From contig WRKM01000006.1 of NCBI GenBank assembly GCA_009778065.1, forward strand, positions 1 to 64,000: a DNA stretch of 64,000 nucleotides, written 5' to 3'. The notes under the pieces were generated by a model that saw only the letters and a list, made by a program, of their open reading frames with translations, searched no databases and had not been told where the DNA came from. The position numbers were made by a program, and so were the translations under genes. This DNA comes from Oscillospiraceae bacterium (GTDB lineage Bacteria; Bacillota; Clostridia; Oscillospirales; Ruminococcaceae). Shown piece by piece: positions 32,321-41,045 of the stretch (the stretch's first letter is position 1; each line of letters starts with the position of its first letter).

Positions 32321-34333
32321 ATGATTAACAGAAAAAATTTGGTTTCGCGCCATAATCCCGTGCTTTCCGACATTGACGCTGAGAGTCCGCTGACGGTAGG
32401 AAACGGAGACTTTGCCTTCACCGCCGATATAACGGGATTTCAGACGCTTTATGACGAATATGATGTCGCCCCCCTTTGCACTATGAGCAATTGGGGCTGG
32501 CATACTGCACCCACAGAGGACGGCATTTTTTTTAAGCCCGAAGATGTTGAACTAACCCGCTACGATATAGACGGTCGGGTCTATGAATATGCAGTAGAAG
32601 AAAAAAGGGGCAATGAAGACGTCTACAATTGGCTTCGTCATAACCCGCACAGGCATAACCTCGCCCGAATCGCTTTAGTTTGGAACGGACGCGAGATTTT
32701 GCCCTCTGATATAATCGAAATAAAACAGGAGCTTGAATTATATACCGGAGTTCTCCGCAGTGAATTTAAACTATTCGGTTTTAAAGTCAACGTGACTACA
32801 GTCTGCACTCAAAGCTCCGATATAATCGGTTTTTGCATAGAGTCCCCTGCTTTATCTGAAGGACTCGCGGTTGAATTCACCTTCCCTTACGGCTCGCATA
32901 AAAAAAACGCATCCGCATGGGATAATGCACAAAGGCACTCGACCGATGCAATAAATGGTCAGCCGCTAATTTTAAAACGCACACTCGATAACGATGTTTA
33001 TTACATCGCAATAAATGAAAATAAGCCTGAACCGCATGTATATGAGCTGACTGCGGCTTTTGCAAAAGAGTGTTACTTACCTGTTTGGGATTTTAATAAA
33101 GTTATAAACGACAGCCGAACATCATGGGCGGCTTTTTGGGAAAACGGCGGTATGGCGGATTTTTCGAGCTGTACGGATGAACGCGCATATGAGCTTGAAC
33201 GGCGGATTATTTTATCGCAGTATCTGTTAAATGTCCACAGTGCGGGTAAACTGCCGCCGCAAGAAACGGGGCTTTTATGCAATAGTTGGTACGGAAAATT
33301 TCATTTGGAAATGCACATTTTACATAGCGGTTGGTTTCCGCTTTGGGGCAGAGCCGAAAGGCTTGAAAGAAGTATTGCGTGGTATGAGAGTGTGTTGCCG
33401 AACGCCTTTGAAAATGCCGCATCTAACGGCTTTAAAGGTATGCGTTGGGTAAAGATGACAGCTCCCGAAGGTATAAACAGCCCGTCTCGAATCGCCACGC
33501 TTTTAATTTGGCAACAGCCGCATATCATTTATATGCTTGATTTAATCCTGCAAGCAAAGCCGCCGGAAGAGCGAGCAGGGTTTGTCAAACGCTATTTTAA
33601 ACTCATAAGGCATACAGCGGATTTTATGTGCGATTTTGCGCGGCTGAATGAAGTGACGGGAAAATACGAACTCCCGCCGCCCCTAATCCCCGCACAAGAA
33701 GAGCATAAACCCGAAACTGCGTTAAATCCCGCTTTTGAACTTAGTTATTGGCGTTTCGGTTTAAAACTTGCGGTTAAATGGGGCAGGCTTATGGAGAGCG
33801 ATGCTTTTAATGATTCTATTAAAAACTGGGAAAATGTTTGTAACAATATGGCGGACTTACCCGTTCAGGACGGTCTGTATTCGGCGCATCAGAATTGCCC
33901 CGACACCTTTACGCACTATAATCGAGACCACCCTTCAATGCTGTTCGGGTACGGGTTTATACCCTGCGACGCGGCAAAGCCCGATATAATGTCAAAAACT
34001 TACGACAGAGTACTTGAATGTTGGGATTTTAAAACCATGTGGGGCTGGGATTTCGCGCTTATGGCAATGACTCTTGTAAGACTCGGAAGGACTGATGAAG
34101 CCATTAATCTTTTATTAATGGACGCTGATAAAAACAGCTATGTAAAAAGCGGAAATAATTTTCAGCGCGGCCGCTCAGACCTACCGCTTTATCTCCCGGG
34201 AAACGGTTCACTTTTATTCGCGCTTGCTATGATGCTCGCAGGGTACGGTGAAAAACACGGTATCACAGGCTTTCCGCAAAACGGAATGTGGGACGGAATA
34301 GAGGTCGAAGGGATTATGCCGCTACCTTATTAA
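32321..34333 (+). CDS. predicted glycoside hydrolase with six-hairpin-like fold
   Basis: About 670 residues, cytoplasmic (no signal peptide). The N-terminal half is beta-rich (LTVGNGDFAFTADITGFQTL) and the second half is helical with Trp- and His-rich motifs such as NSWYGKFHLEMH, resembling GH65/GH15-like alpha/alpha-barrel enzymes. I cannot assign a GH family or substrate. Its neighbours, a GH4 enzyme, GH43, tagaturonate reductase and altronate dehydratase, point to pectin-derived oligosaccharides. I chose the ATG at 32321 because conserved sequence begins there; the ribosome binding site is weak. Confidence 0.6.
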   Translation: MINRKNLVSRHNPVLSDIDAESPLTVGNGDFAFTADITGFQTLYDEYDVAPLCTMSNWGWHTAPTEDGIFFKPEDVELTRYDIDGRVYEYAVEEKRGNEDVYNWLRHNPHRHNLARIALVWNGREILPSDIIEIKQELELYTGVLRSEFKLFGFKVNVTTVCTQSSDIIGFCIESPALSEGLAVEFTFPYGSHKKNASAWDNAQRHSTDAINGQPLILKRTLDNDVYYIAINENKPEPHVYELTAAFAKECYLPVWDFNKVINDSRTSWAAFWENGGMADFSSCTDERAYELERRIILSQYLLNVHSAGKLPPQETGLLCNSWYGKFHLEMHILHSGWFPLWGRAERLERSIAWYESVLPNAFENAASNGFKGMRWVKMTAPEGINSPSRIATLLIWQQPHIIYMLDLILQAKPPEERAGFVKRYFKLIRHTADFMCDFARLNEVTGKYELPPPLIPAQEEHKPETALNPAFELSYWRFGLKLAVKWGRLMESDAFNDSIKNWENVCNNMADLPVQDGLYSAHQNCPDTFTHYNRDHPSMLFGYGFIPCDAAKPDIMSKTYDRVLECWDFKTMWGWDFALMAMTLVRLGRTDEAINLLLMDADKNSYVKSGNNFQRGRSDLPLYLPGNGSLLFALAMMLAGYGEKHGITGFPQNGMWDGIEVEGIMPLPY

Positions 34334-34374
34334 ATTTAAACAATTTTATAAATTATTTTAAAGGAGCAAAAATC

Positions 34375-35778
34375 ATGAAATTTATCGACTGCAAGAACTT
34401 AAAAATCGCCTACATAGGCGGCGGTTCACGCGCTTGGGCGCGGGTATTCATGAACGACCTCGCGCTTGAAGACGAGCTTGGCGGTGAAATTAGGCTTTAC
34501 GATATTGATAAAGCCGCCGCAGGCGATAACGAAGTTATCGGTAATTTAATCACCGCCATGCCCGAGGCTAAAGGCAAGTGGAAATATACAGCCATCGATA
34601 CCCTTGAAGGCGCGTTGGCGGGTGCGGACTTCGTCATTATTTCGATTTTACCCGGCACCTTCACCCATATGCACAGCGATGTACATTTACCCGAACGGCT
34701 TGGAATCTACCAATCTGTAGGCGATACAACGGGACCCGGCGGGATAATCCGCGCATTTCGCACTATTCCCGTTTTTGAAGGTTTTGCAAAAGCTATAGAA
34801 AAAATTTGCCCCGATGCGTGGGTCATAAACTACACCAACCCTATGAGCCTTTGTGTTCGCACTTTGTATACCGCTTTTCCTAAAATAAAAGCGTTCGGGT
34901 GCTGTCACGAGGTTTTCGGGGCGCAGGAGCTTTTGGCTTCAATGGTCAGACTAAAGACGGGCGAAAAAAATGTGAGTCGGAGCGATATACACGTAAATGT
35001 TTTGGGACTCAATCACTTTACATGGTTTGACAAGGCTTCGTGGAAAAATTATGAACTCATGGCTATGTATAAAGACTTTGTCGATGAGTTTTATACAGAA
35101 GGCTTTGCTAACGACGACAGCGGAATGCCCGATAAGTGCTTCACCTGCAATAACCGCGTAAAGTTCGACTTATTCAAGAATTACGGACTTATTGCGGCGG
35201 CGGGAGACCGTCACCTTGCCGAATTTATATCAGGCGATATTTATTTAAAAAGCCCGAAGACCGCCGAGAGTTGGGGCTTTTACCTCACGAGCGTTGATTG
35301 GCGCATTGAGGATTTAAAGCGTAAACGCGACAGAAGTAAACGGCTCGTTTCGGGCGAGGAAAAAGTTATACTTGAACCTTCGGGTGAGGAGGGTATTCTA
35401 CTTATAAAATCGCTCTGCGGACTTACACGGGTTATCAGTAATGTGAATTTGCCGAATACAAGCGGGCAAATCGGAAACTTCCCCAAAGACACTGTAGTCG
35501 AGACGAACGCTGTCTTTTCTCATAACGATGTACGCCCTCTTTATGCAGGGAATGTTCCCGAAAATGTACTGGAGCTTATGAGAGTGCATATTGAAAATCA
35601 AGCGACAGTACTTAAAGCCGCTCTAAACTATGATAAAGAAGCCGTCTGTAAAGCCTTTTTAAACGACCCGCTTGTACGTAATAGCTGTAACGGAAAAGAT
35701 GTAATTAAGTTAGCATATGATATGCTTAAAAACACACTTGAACGAAGAGCTTACGAAAGGATAGTTATACATGAATAA
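34375..35778 (+). CDS. GH4 family hydrolase, probable alpha-galacturonidase
   Basis: About 467 residues. GH4 enzymes use NAD and a divalent metal instead of acid/base hydrolysis. The NAD site is IAYIGGGSRAW (11-21), the metal site AFGCCHEVFG (Cys176/Cys177, His178), with NYTNPM at 152-157 and NHFTWF further on. The context of uronate catabolism and the CHEVFG form of the metal motif suggest an LplD-like alpha-galacturonidase. An alpha-glucosidase/galactosidase activity is the main alternative. AAGGAG precedes the ATG at 34375; the longer ORF start would overlap the gene before it. Confidence 0.82.
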   Translation: MKFIDCKNLKIAYIGGGSRAWARVFMNDLALEDELGGEIRLYDIDKAAAGDNEVIGNLITAMPEAKGKWKYTAIDTLEGALAGADFVIISILPGTFTHMHSDVHLPERLGIYQSVGDTTGPGGIIRAFRTIPVFEGFAKAIEKICPDAWVINYTNPMSLCVRTLYTAFPKIKAFGCCHEVFGAQELLASMVRLKTGEKNVSRSDIHVNVLGLNHFTWFDKASWKNYELMAMYKDFVDEFYTEGFANDDSGMPDKCFTCNNRVKFDLFKNYGLIAAAGDRHLAEFISGDIYLKSPKTAESWGFYLTSVDWRIEDLKRKRDRSKRLVSGEEKVILEPSGEEGILLIKSLCGLTRVISNVNLPNTSGQIGNFPKDTVVETNAVFSHNDVRPLYAGNVPENVLELMRVHIENQATVLKAALNYDKEAVCKAFLNDPLVRNSCNGKDVIKLAYDMLKNTLERRAYERIVIHE

Positions 35779-36661
35779 AATAAAGGATATTCAAATCCGC
35801 GACCCTTTTATAGTGCCTTATGAGAATAAATATTACCTTTACGGTTCGACAGATTCTGATATTTGGAAGGGTTCGGGGAGCGGGTTTGATGCCTATGTCA
35901 GCGACGATTTAATAAATTGGGAAGGACCCTGTAAAGTCTTTTCACCACCTGAAAACTACTGGGGAACGCGTAATTTTTGGGCTCCCGAAGTACATTTTTA
36001 TAACGGTGCGTTTTATATGTTTGCTTCTTTTATCGGAGACGGTTTTAATCGCGGGACGGCTGTTTTAAAAGCCTGCGAGCCGAAAAATCCTTTCGGGAAG
36101 TTCATACCGCACAGTGAAAAAGCAATTACTCCGAGCGAGCATATGTGCCTTGACGGTTCACTTTATGTTGATAAAAAAGGTGAGCCGTGGTTGGTTTATT
36201 GCCACGAGTGGGTTCAAATTACAGATGGTACAATAAACGCCGTGCGTCTGAGCCGTGACCTCAAAACCGCCGTGGGTGAGCCTGTTTTATTGTTTAAATC
36301 TTCCTCCGCACCGTGGAGCAGAACGGTTCATTCAAAAAGCAACAACATAACCGGTTATGTAACGGATGGCTGTTTTATGCACAGGACGAAATCGGGACGG
36401 CTTTTAATGCTGTGGTCTTGTTTTACCGATAATGGTTATTGTGAGTGTTATGCGGTTTCGGATAACGATGAGATTGACGGTAAGTGGGAGCAAGGCGGCG
36501 TTTTATTTGACGAAAACGGCGGTCACGGCATGGTTTTCACGGATTTTAACGGCAGACTGATTCTAACGCTTCACACGCCTAACAATTCACCCGACGAACG
36601 CGCGGTTTTTCTTGAAATAGAGGAAACGGAGCGGGGGTTGAAGGTGAGACATTGTTTCTAA
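35771..36661 (+). CDS. GH43-family glycosidase
   Basis: A 296-residue five-bladed propeller protein without signal peptide. The N-terminal IRDPFIVPYENKYYLYG contains the catalytic base Asp; WAPEVHFYNGAFYMF and LDGSLYVDKKGEPWLVY are typical blade motifs. GH43 enzymes remove arabinose or xylose side chains, here probably from imported pectin or arabinoxylan oligomers. The gene overlaps the GH4 gene by eight bases. Confidence 0.85.
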   Translation: MNKIKDIQIRDPFIVPYENKYYLYGSTDSDIWKGSGSGFDAYVSDDLINWEGPCKVFSPPENYWGTRNFWAPEVHFYNGAFYMFASFIGDGFNRGTAVLKACEPKNPFGKFIPHSEKAITPSEHMCLDGSLYVDKKGEPWLVYCHEWVQITDGTINAVRLSRDLKTAVGEPVLLFKSSSAPWSRTVHSKSNNITGYVTDGCFMHRTKSGRLLMLWSCFTDNGYCECYAVSDNDEIDGKWEQGGVLFDENGGHGMVFTDFNGRLILTLHTPNNSPDERAVFLEIEETERGLKVRHCF

Positions 36662-36721
36662 CATTTCACTTAACATTCATGTGAGAATATGTTAGAATGT
36701 TAGAATGTTAGAATGTTAGAT
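36656..36721 (+). repeat. stem and 8-bp tandem repeats after the GH43 gene
   Basis: TTCTAACAT (36656-36664) is complementary to ATGTTAGAA (36689-36697), with an inner CAC/GTG pair. The right arm runs into about four tandem copies of GTTAGAAT up to 36721. It overlaps the GH43 stop and lies before uxaB; it could act as a weak terminator or mRNA stabiliser. Confidence 0.65.
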
Positions 36722-36786
36722 ATTTTATCAGAAAACCGAGCAAGCATAAAGATGATACCCATAAACCTTGAAAGGATTATAAAAAA

Positions 36787-38199
36787 ATGGAACAACTGAG
36801 TAGAAAGCATCCCGCCGCAAAAGATGCGAAAAATTTTCCCGAAAAGGTTTTAATGTTCGGTGAGGGGGCTTTCTTACGGGCTTTTGCTTGTTATGCTTTT
36901 GACGAAATGAACAGTAAAGGCTTGTTCGGCGGGAGCGTTGCAGTCGTTCAGCCGCTCCCCGAAGGGAAAACCGAGATTCTAAAAAAGCAGGACGGGTTGT
37001 TCACGGTCGTTGCGAGAGGACTTGAGCATGGTGAAAAAACAGTCAAGACGAATCTTATAACCTGTGTCAGTGACTATGTAAATCCATACTCCGAATATAG
37101 CAAGTACATAAAAAAAGCACGGAACCCCGAACTTCGCTTTGTCGTATCGAATACAACCGAGGCGGGTATTACATATCGTTCCGGCGAGCGATTAAACGAC
37201 CGTCCTCAAGTTTCATTTCCGGGGAAAATCACGGCATTTCTATACGAGCGGTTCACTTTCTTTAAAGGTGCAAAAGACAAAGGTTTGATTTTTCTGCCGT
37301 GCGAACTAATTGACGATAACGGTACGAAACTGAAAGAGCTAATAAAAAAATATGCCGAAGAGTGGGAAACGGAAGAGACTTTTACACGCTGGATTGATGA
37401 ATCGTGCGTTTTTGCGAATACGCTTGTAGACAGGATTGTCGCAGGCTATCCCGAAGCGGAAGCAGAGTATCTGTGCCGCACATTGGGCTATAAAGATGAG
37501 CTTTTAGACACCTGCGAATTGTTTTATTTTTGGGCGATTGAAGCCCCTATATCGGTAAAAGAAGAGTTGCCTTTTACCGAAGCAGGGTTAAACGTGGTTT
37601 TCAGTGAGGATATAACCCCTTATCGTCTTAGAAAAGTACGGCTTTTAAACGGAGCGCATACCTGTTTAGCCCCCGCTGCACTGCTTTATGGATATACAAC
37701 CGTGGGCGAAGCTGTAAATGACGAGATGTTTAAAAAATATCTCGAAAAATTGCTTTTTGATGAGGTTATTCCCACGCTTGATATTAACAGAAACGTGCTT
37801 GACGGTTTTTCGAGGGCGGTTATAGAGCGGTTTTCAAACCCTTATGTACGGCATGAACTGCTCGGAATCACTCTTAATTGCGTATCTAAGTATAAAACGC
37901 GGGTGTTACCGACTATTTTTGAATATCAGAAAAGGTTCGGCAGACTACCCCCTGTGTTGACTTTTTCCTTTGCCGCGCTTATCGCGTTTTATAAAAACGG
38001 CGGACGATATACTTTAACAGACGATGAAAAAAATATCGTTTTTTTACGTGATAATAAAATTGATACAATCATAAAAAATATAAGCGGTGCATGGGGTGTG
38101 GATTTTTCGGGACAAAACGAGTTATTTGCACAGGTCGAACTTTTGTTCGGCTTAATAAAGAAACATGGTGTAAAACCGTTAATTGAGAGGTTGTTATGA
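36787..38199 (+). CDS. uxaB: tagaturonate reductase (altronate oxidoreductase)
   Basis: A 470-residue enzyme of the mannitol dehydrogenase superfamily, which interconverts D-tagaturonate and D-altronate with NAD(H) in galacturonate breakdown. Visible motifs are VLMFGEGAFLRAFACYAFDE at the N-terminus and the catalytic-domain stretch LRKVRLLNGAHTCLAP. Its stop overlaps the altronate dehydratase start. The galacturonate isomerase UxaC is not in this window. Confidence 0.92.
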   Translation: MEQLSRKHPAAKDAKNFPEKVLMFGEGAFLRAFACYAFDEMNSKGLFGGSVAVVQPLPEGKTEILKKQDGLFTVVARGLEHGEKTVKTNLITCVSDYVNPYSEYSKYIKKARNPELRFVVSNTTEAGITYRSGERLNDRPQVSFPGKITAFLYERFTFFKGAKDKGLIFLPCELIDDNGTKLKELIKKYAEEWETEETFTRWIDESCVFANTLVDRIVAGYPEAEAEYLCRTLGYKDELLDTCELFYFWAIEAPISVKEELPFTEAGLNVVFSEDITPYRLRKVRLLNGAHTCLAPAALLYGYTTVGEAVNDEMFKKYLEKLLFDEVIPTLDINRNVLDGFSRAVIERFSNPYVRHELLGITLNCVSKYKTRVLPTIFEYQKRFGRLPPVLTFSFAALIAFYKNGGRYTLTDDEKNIVFLRDNKIDTIIKNISGAWGVDFSGQNELFAQVELLFGLIKKHGVKPLIERLL

Positions 38200-39623
38200 T
38201 AAAGATTAATGCGAAAGATAATGTTGCGGTTTTACTCGAAAATTACGGTTCGATTCCTCGTGGTCATAAGGCGGCGGTTTTTGATATAAAAAAAGGCGAG
38301 ACAGTTATAAAATACGGCTTTCCGATAGGAGTTGCAACTGCCGATATAAAAGCGGGCGAGCATGTCCATATTCATAACTTAAAAAGCGGGTTGTCGGGAG
38401 AAAATACATACATCTATAAGCCCGAACCTTTACCGCAATTAACAAAAAAGCAGGGTGAATTTCAAGCGTATTTACGCACGGACGGCAGGGTAGGTATCCG
38501 TAACGAAATTTGGCTCATAAACACCGTAGGCTGTATCAATAAAGTTTCTGAAAAAATCGCCCTTAAGGCAAATGAAAAGCACGCCGGAAAAACAGACGGT
38601 ATATTCGCCGTAACCCATCCTTACGGCTGTTCACAGCTTGGCGATGACCATAATAATACTGTGAAAATTCTCGCCCGAATCGCAGGTCATCCGAATTCGG
38701 CGGGCGTTCTCGTTTTGGGTCTCGGCTGTGAAAATAATTCAATATGCGAGTTTAAAAACTCGCTTGGTGATTACAACGAAAAGCGTGTAAAATTCTTGAC
38801 GGTGAGCGAATGTGAAAATGAAACGGAAGATGCTCTGAAACTAATTGATGAAATAGTAAACGAAATTCAAAATGAACGACGGGTCAGCTTAGGACTCGAC
38901 AAACTTATAATCGGGCTTAAATGCGGCGGTTCAGACGCATTTTCGGGTATAACGGCAAATCCGCTTGTCGGACGCATTACCGAGCGTGTTTGCGAATACG
39001 GCGGAACCGCGGTTTTGACAGAAACGCCCGAAATGTTCGGTGCGGAATTTATACTCATGAACAGGTGTAAAAGCGAAACCGAATTTAATAAAGCTGTTAA
39101 TATGATTAATAATTTCAAGCGATATTTCATTGACCACGGACAAAAGGTTTACGAAAACCCTTCACCCGGGAACAAAGACGGAGGAATAACAACCCTCGAA
39201 GAAAAGTCACTCGGCTGTATACAAAAAGGCGGGACAGGCGTAGTTTCTGATGTTTTAAACTACGGCGAACAAGTAACGGGGACAGGCTTAGTTCTGCTCG
39301 ACGGACCGGGAAACGATATAGTTTCAACCACTGCATTAACTGCGGCAGGGTGTCATTTAATCCTCTTTACAACAGGACGCGGAACGCCGCTCGGTGCGTT
39401 TGCCCCCACTATCAAAATTTCGTCCGGTTCGCCGCTCGCTTTAAAAAAGGCAAACTGGACTGACTATGACGCCGGAAAGTTATTGAACGGTGCGAGTATG
39501 GAAGAAATGACGGACGAGTTGTGGGATTTAGTTATAGCGTGTGCCGAGGGTAGAGTTCGTACAAAAAGCGAACTCAACGATTATCGCGAGTTCGCTATTT
39601 TTAAAAATGGCGTGACATTGTAG
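38196..39623 (+). CDS. uxaA: altronate dehydratase
   Basis: A 475-residue enzyme that converts altronate to 2-keto-3-deoxygluconate. The N-terminal SAF domain (about 1-70, with SIPRGHKAAVFDIKKGETV) is followed by the large catalytic domain with THPYGCSQLG, GLKCGGSDAFSGITANP and ETPEMFGAE. Length is normal. The last codons and stop form the left copy of a 36-bp repeat that recurs at 40555, at the far end of a small accessory island. Confidence 0.93.
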   Translation: MIKINAKDNVAVLLENYGSIPRGHKAAVFDIKKGETVIKYGFPIGVATADIKAGEHVHIHNLKSGLSGENTYIYKPEPLPQLTKKQGEFQAYLRTDGRVGIRNEIWLINTVGCINKVSEKIALKANEKHAGKTDGIFAVTHPYGCSQLGDDHNNTVKILARIAGHPNSAGVLVLGLGCENNSICEFKNSLGDYNEKRVKFLTVSECENETEDALKLIDEIVNEIQNERRVSLGLDKLIIGLKCGGSDAFSGITANPLVGRITERVCEYGGTAVLTETPEMFGAEFILMNRCKSETEFNKAVNMINNFKRYFIDHGQKVYENPSPGNKDGGITTLEEKSLGCIQKGGTGVVSDVLNYGEQVTGTGLVLLDGPGNDIVSTTALTAAGCHLILFTTGRGTPLGAFAPTIKISSGSPLALKKANWTDYDAGKLLNGASMEEMTDELWDLVIACAEGRVRTKSELNDYREFAIFKNGVTL

Positions 39624-39638
39624 TATTTTATTAGTCGG
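39603..39638 (+). repeat. 36-bp direct repeat, left copy (3' end of uxaA)
   Basis: The sequence from AAAAATGGCGTGACATTG to TTATTAGTCGG includes the uxaA stop and recurs exactly at 40555-40590. The two copies bracket about 920 bases of small ORFs and gene fragments. This geometry resembles target or attachment sites left by an integration at a gene end. Confidence 0.85.
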
Positions 39639-39647
39639 GTAATTTAT

Positions 39648-39677
39648 TTACGGCTGTGAAACGTAAATTTCATAGAA
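39648..39677 (-). pseudogene. 3' fragment of a lipoprotein gene
   Basis: Read on the minus strand these bases give FYEIYVSQP and a stop, matching the C-terminal end of the lipoprotein genes at 49939 (SYEIYVSQQ) and 47414 (YYVSQP). Nothing of the rest of the gene remains, so this is a tail fragment about 4 kb away from the array. Confidence 0.55.
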
Positions 39678-39681
39678 ATTA

Positions 39682-39855
39682 TTATACGATTTCTTTTGCA
39701 CTTGCGACACGCTTGAAACCATATTTTTTTGCGGCGGCTTCACCAATTCTGTTCACACGTTCCACACGCTCACGGACGGTCATATTCTTTGTTTCCTCGT
39801 AAATCTGCAAGCGAATTTCATTTATCTCTTGCTCGATAGTATTAGGTGTCTTCAT
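39682..39855 (-). CDS. conserved 57-residue protein, antitoxin-like
   Basis: A small ORF starting MKTPNTIEQEINEIRLQIYE and ending YGFKRVASAKEIV. Similar short proteins with an IYEETKxM motif and a C-terminal KKYGF are common in Clostridia beside toxin-like genes, but I cannot name a partner. GGAGG precedes the ATG. The first codons overlap the end of the 41-residue ORF upstream. A decayed copy of its 3' end is at 50881-50920. Confidence 0.55.
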   Translation of the reverse strand: MKTPNTIEQEINEIRLQIYEETKNMTVRERVERVNRIGEAAAKKYGFKRVASAKEIV

Positions 39856-39967
39856 TTTCGTTTACCTCCATCGGATTATAGATTTCAACAGCGCGATAGC
39901 CGTTCGCTATGTTGATGTTACCCGTTTCAATTTTTGTTTTACGTTTGACGATATGCTCAAAGTTCAT
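39842..39967 (-). CDS. small ORF, 41 residues, first in a two-gene unit
   Basis: MNFEHIVKRKTKIETGNINI is the first half of a 41-residue protein with mixed basic and acidic ends. It follows a consensus promoter and overlaps the next ORF by 14 bases. An upstream in-frame ATG would add four residues. It is not recognisable as a family member; the promoter and overlap are the main support. Confidence 0.45.
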   Translation of the reverse strand: MNFEHIVKRKTKIETGNINIANGYRAVEIYNPMEVNENEDT

Positions 39968-39996
39968 GCTGATAATCATGTTCAAATCATTTTATG

Positions 39997-40025
39997 ATTA
40001 TAGCACGATTTTATTCTATTGTCAA
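39997..40025 (-). promoter_or_regulatory. consensus promoter for the 41/57-residue ORFs
   Basis: TTGACA, 17 bases, TATAAT on the minus strand, 30 bases before the ATG at 39967. Confidence 0.85.
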
Positions 40026-40098
40026 TCAAAAGTTAAAAATATTTGAAACACAAAGCCAACGGTAAGCAAACTTAGTATAACTTCAATGAGAAGCGTTG

Positions 40099-40326
40099 TT
40101 AATATTTATGCCCCGAAAGGTAAACAACTTTTTCTTTCTTCACATCATCACCCATGAAATAATCTTGCCTGTCGTAATACGACAAGCCGTGAGAAGTCAT
40201 GCCGCGGAACAACTCCACGACCTCGGCAGATTGAACAGGCTCTTGCCCGAAATCCACAACATCTACAACCACATTCATGTCTTCGGGGAAACTTTTTAAT
40301 AAAATTCGTAGTTCTTTTACAGTCAT
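40099..40326 (-). CDS. conserved small protein (MTVKELR family)
   Basis: A 75-residue protein starting MTVKELRILLKSFPEDMNVV, with an acidic beta-strand-like middle. Similar short proteins with the start MTVKEL and a FPEDM-like turn are frequent in mobile regions of Firmicutes, function unknown. It begins two bases after the stop of a decayed AlbA_2 gene. The same arrangement exists at 52312, where this gene is the broken partner. Confidence 0.6.
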   Translation of the reverse strand: MTVKELRILLKSFPEDMNVVVDVVDFGQEPVQSAEVVELFRGMTSHGLSYYDRQDYFMGDDVKKEKVVYLSGHKY

Positions 40327-40328
40327 CG

Positions 40329-40489
40329 CTAATCCCTCAACTTATATTTTCTGTTTCGATATACGTCAATCGGAATGGATAATATTTTCGTCTTCAAGTT
40401 GCGAAAGCGTTCTTCTCGCCGTCGCTCAGTTTAGGCTCGCCGCCGGAATAAATCTTCGTAAACTTATAAAGACTCCTCACGCCCGAACC
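40329..40489 (-). pseudogene. decayed remnant of an AlbA_2-type gene
   Basis: The bases from the stop at 40329 to about 40425 match the last codons of the gene at 52315 (ending LRD and TAG), then jump to a match with about 52598-52670 (SDGD..GGEPELS region, GVRNLYKF). The middle of the C-terminal part is deleted and the N-terminal two thirds are absent. It is clearly a fragment, not an active gene. Confidence 0.8.
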
Positions 40490-40554
40490 GCCTTTCTTTA
40501 ACGAATATACCACAAAAGCCGCTTTTTGTCAATACCAATCATATAAGTTGTTAT

Positions 40555-40590
40555 AAAAATGGCGTGACATTGTAGTATTTTATTAGTCGG
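40555..40590 (+). repeat. 36-bp direct repeat, right copy
   Basis: Identical to 39603-39638, but here outside any gene. It marks the far edge of the inserted block between uxaA and the ORF at 40596. Confidence 0.85.
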
Positions 40591-40595
40591 ATAAT

Positions 40596-40838
40596 TCATT
40601 GCTCTAATCCATAAGAAACTTTATGCGGGTCGTTTTTCGCGGCAGAGTTTAAGAAATTTTCAAGTTGGGAGTGTTCTCTGTCTTTATAAGATTTCTCAAA
40701 ATACTCTTGCCGCCACCCCGTATAGTCGTAAGCGGATTTCGTTATTGCCGAGATGAACATTTCAATCTCGACTATACCTAAGTTCTTAGAAAGGCAGTCC
40801 ATGCCTTTTTTCAATACTATCTCTTCATTTCTTAACAT
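40596..40838 (-). CDS. conserved small protein of unknown function
   Basis: An 80-residue protein starting MLRNEEIVLKKGMDCLSKNLG, with GIVEIEMFISAITKSAYDYTGWR. The pattern KGM-LGIVE-E-FI-YT-W recurs in small clostridial proteins often near toxin-antitoxin loci, but no function is known. The ATG at 40838 has GGAGG eight bases before it and is preferred to a start 11 codons upstream. Confidence 0.6.
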   Translation of the reverse strand: MLRNEEIVLKKGMDCLSKNLGIVEIEMFISAITKSAYDYTGWRQEYFEKSYKDREHSQLENFLNSAAKNDPHKVSYGLEQ

Positions 40839-40976
40839 ACTCGTTATCCTCCCACACACGAATAAAATCAATAGGGTTTTTGACGTTTATTTTGTCCGGC
40901 TTAAGGGGCGGTTGTAACAACAGTTATCCAAATAGATTTTTTAACTTATCTTTTAGAAATATTTTTCAAAAAAGGG

Positions 40977-41005
40977 TTGATTTTCTGTATAGTTTGTGGT
41001 ACAAT
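40977..41005 (+). promoter_or_regulatory. predicted promoter of the methyltransferase gene
   Basis: TTGATT, 17 bases, TACAAT on the plus strand, about 40 bases before the ATG at 41046. Confidence 0.7.
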
Positions 41006-41045
41006 GGTATTTGTACAACTATATCTTGAAAGGTAAATTCAATAT

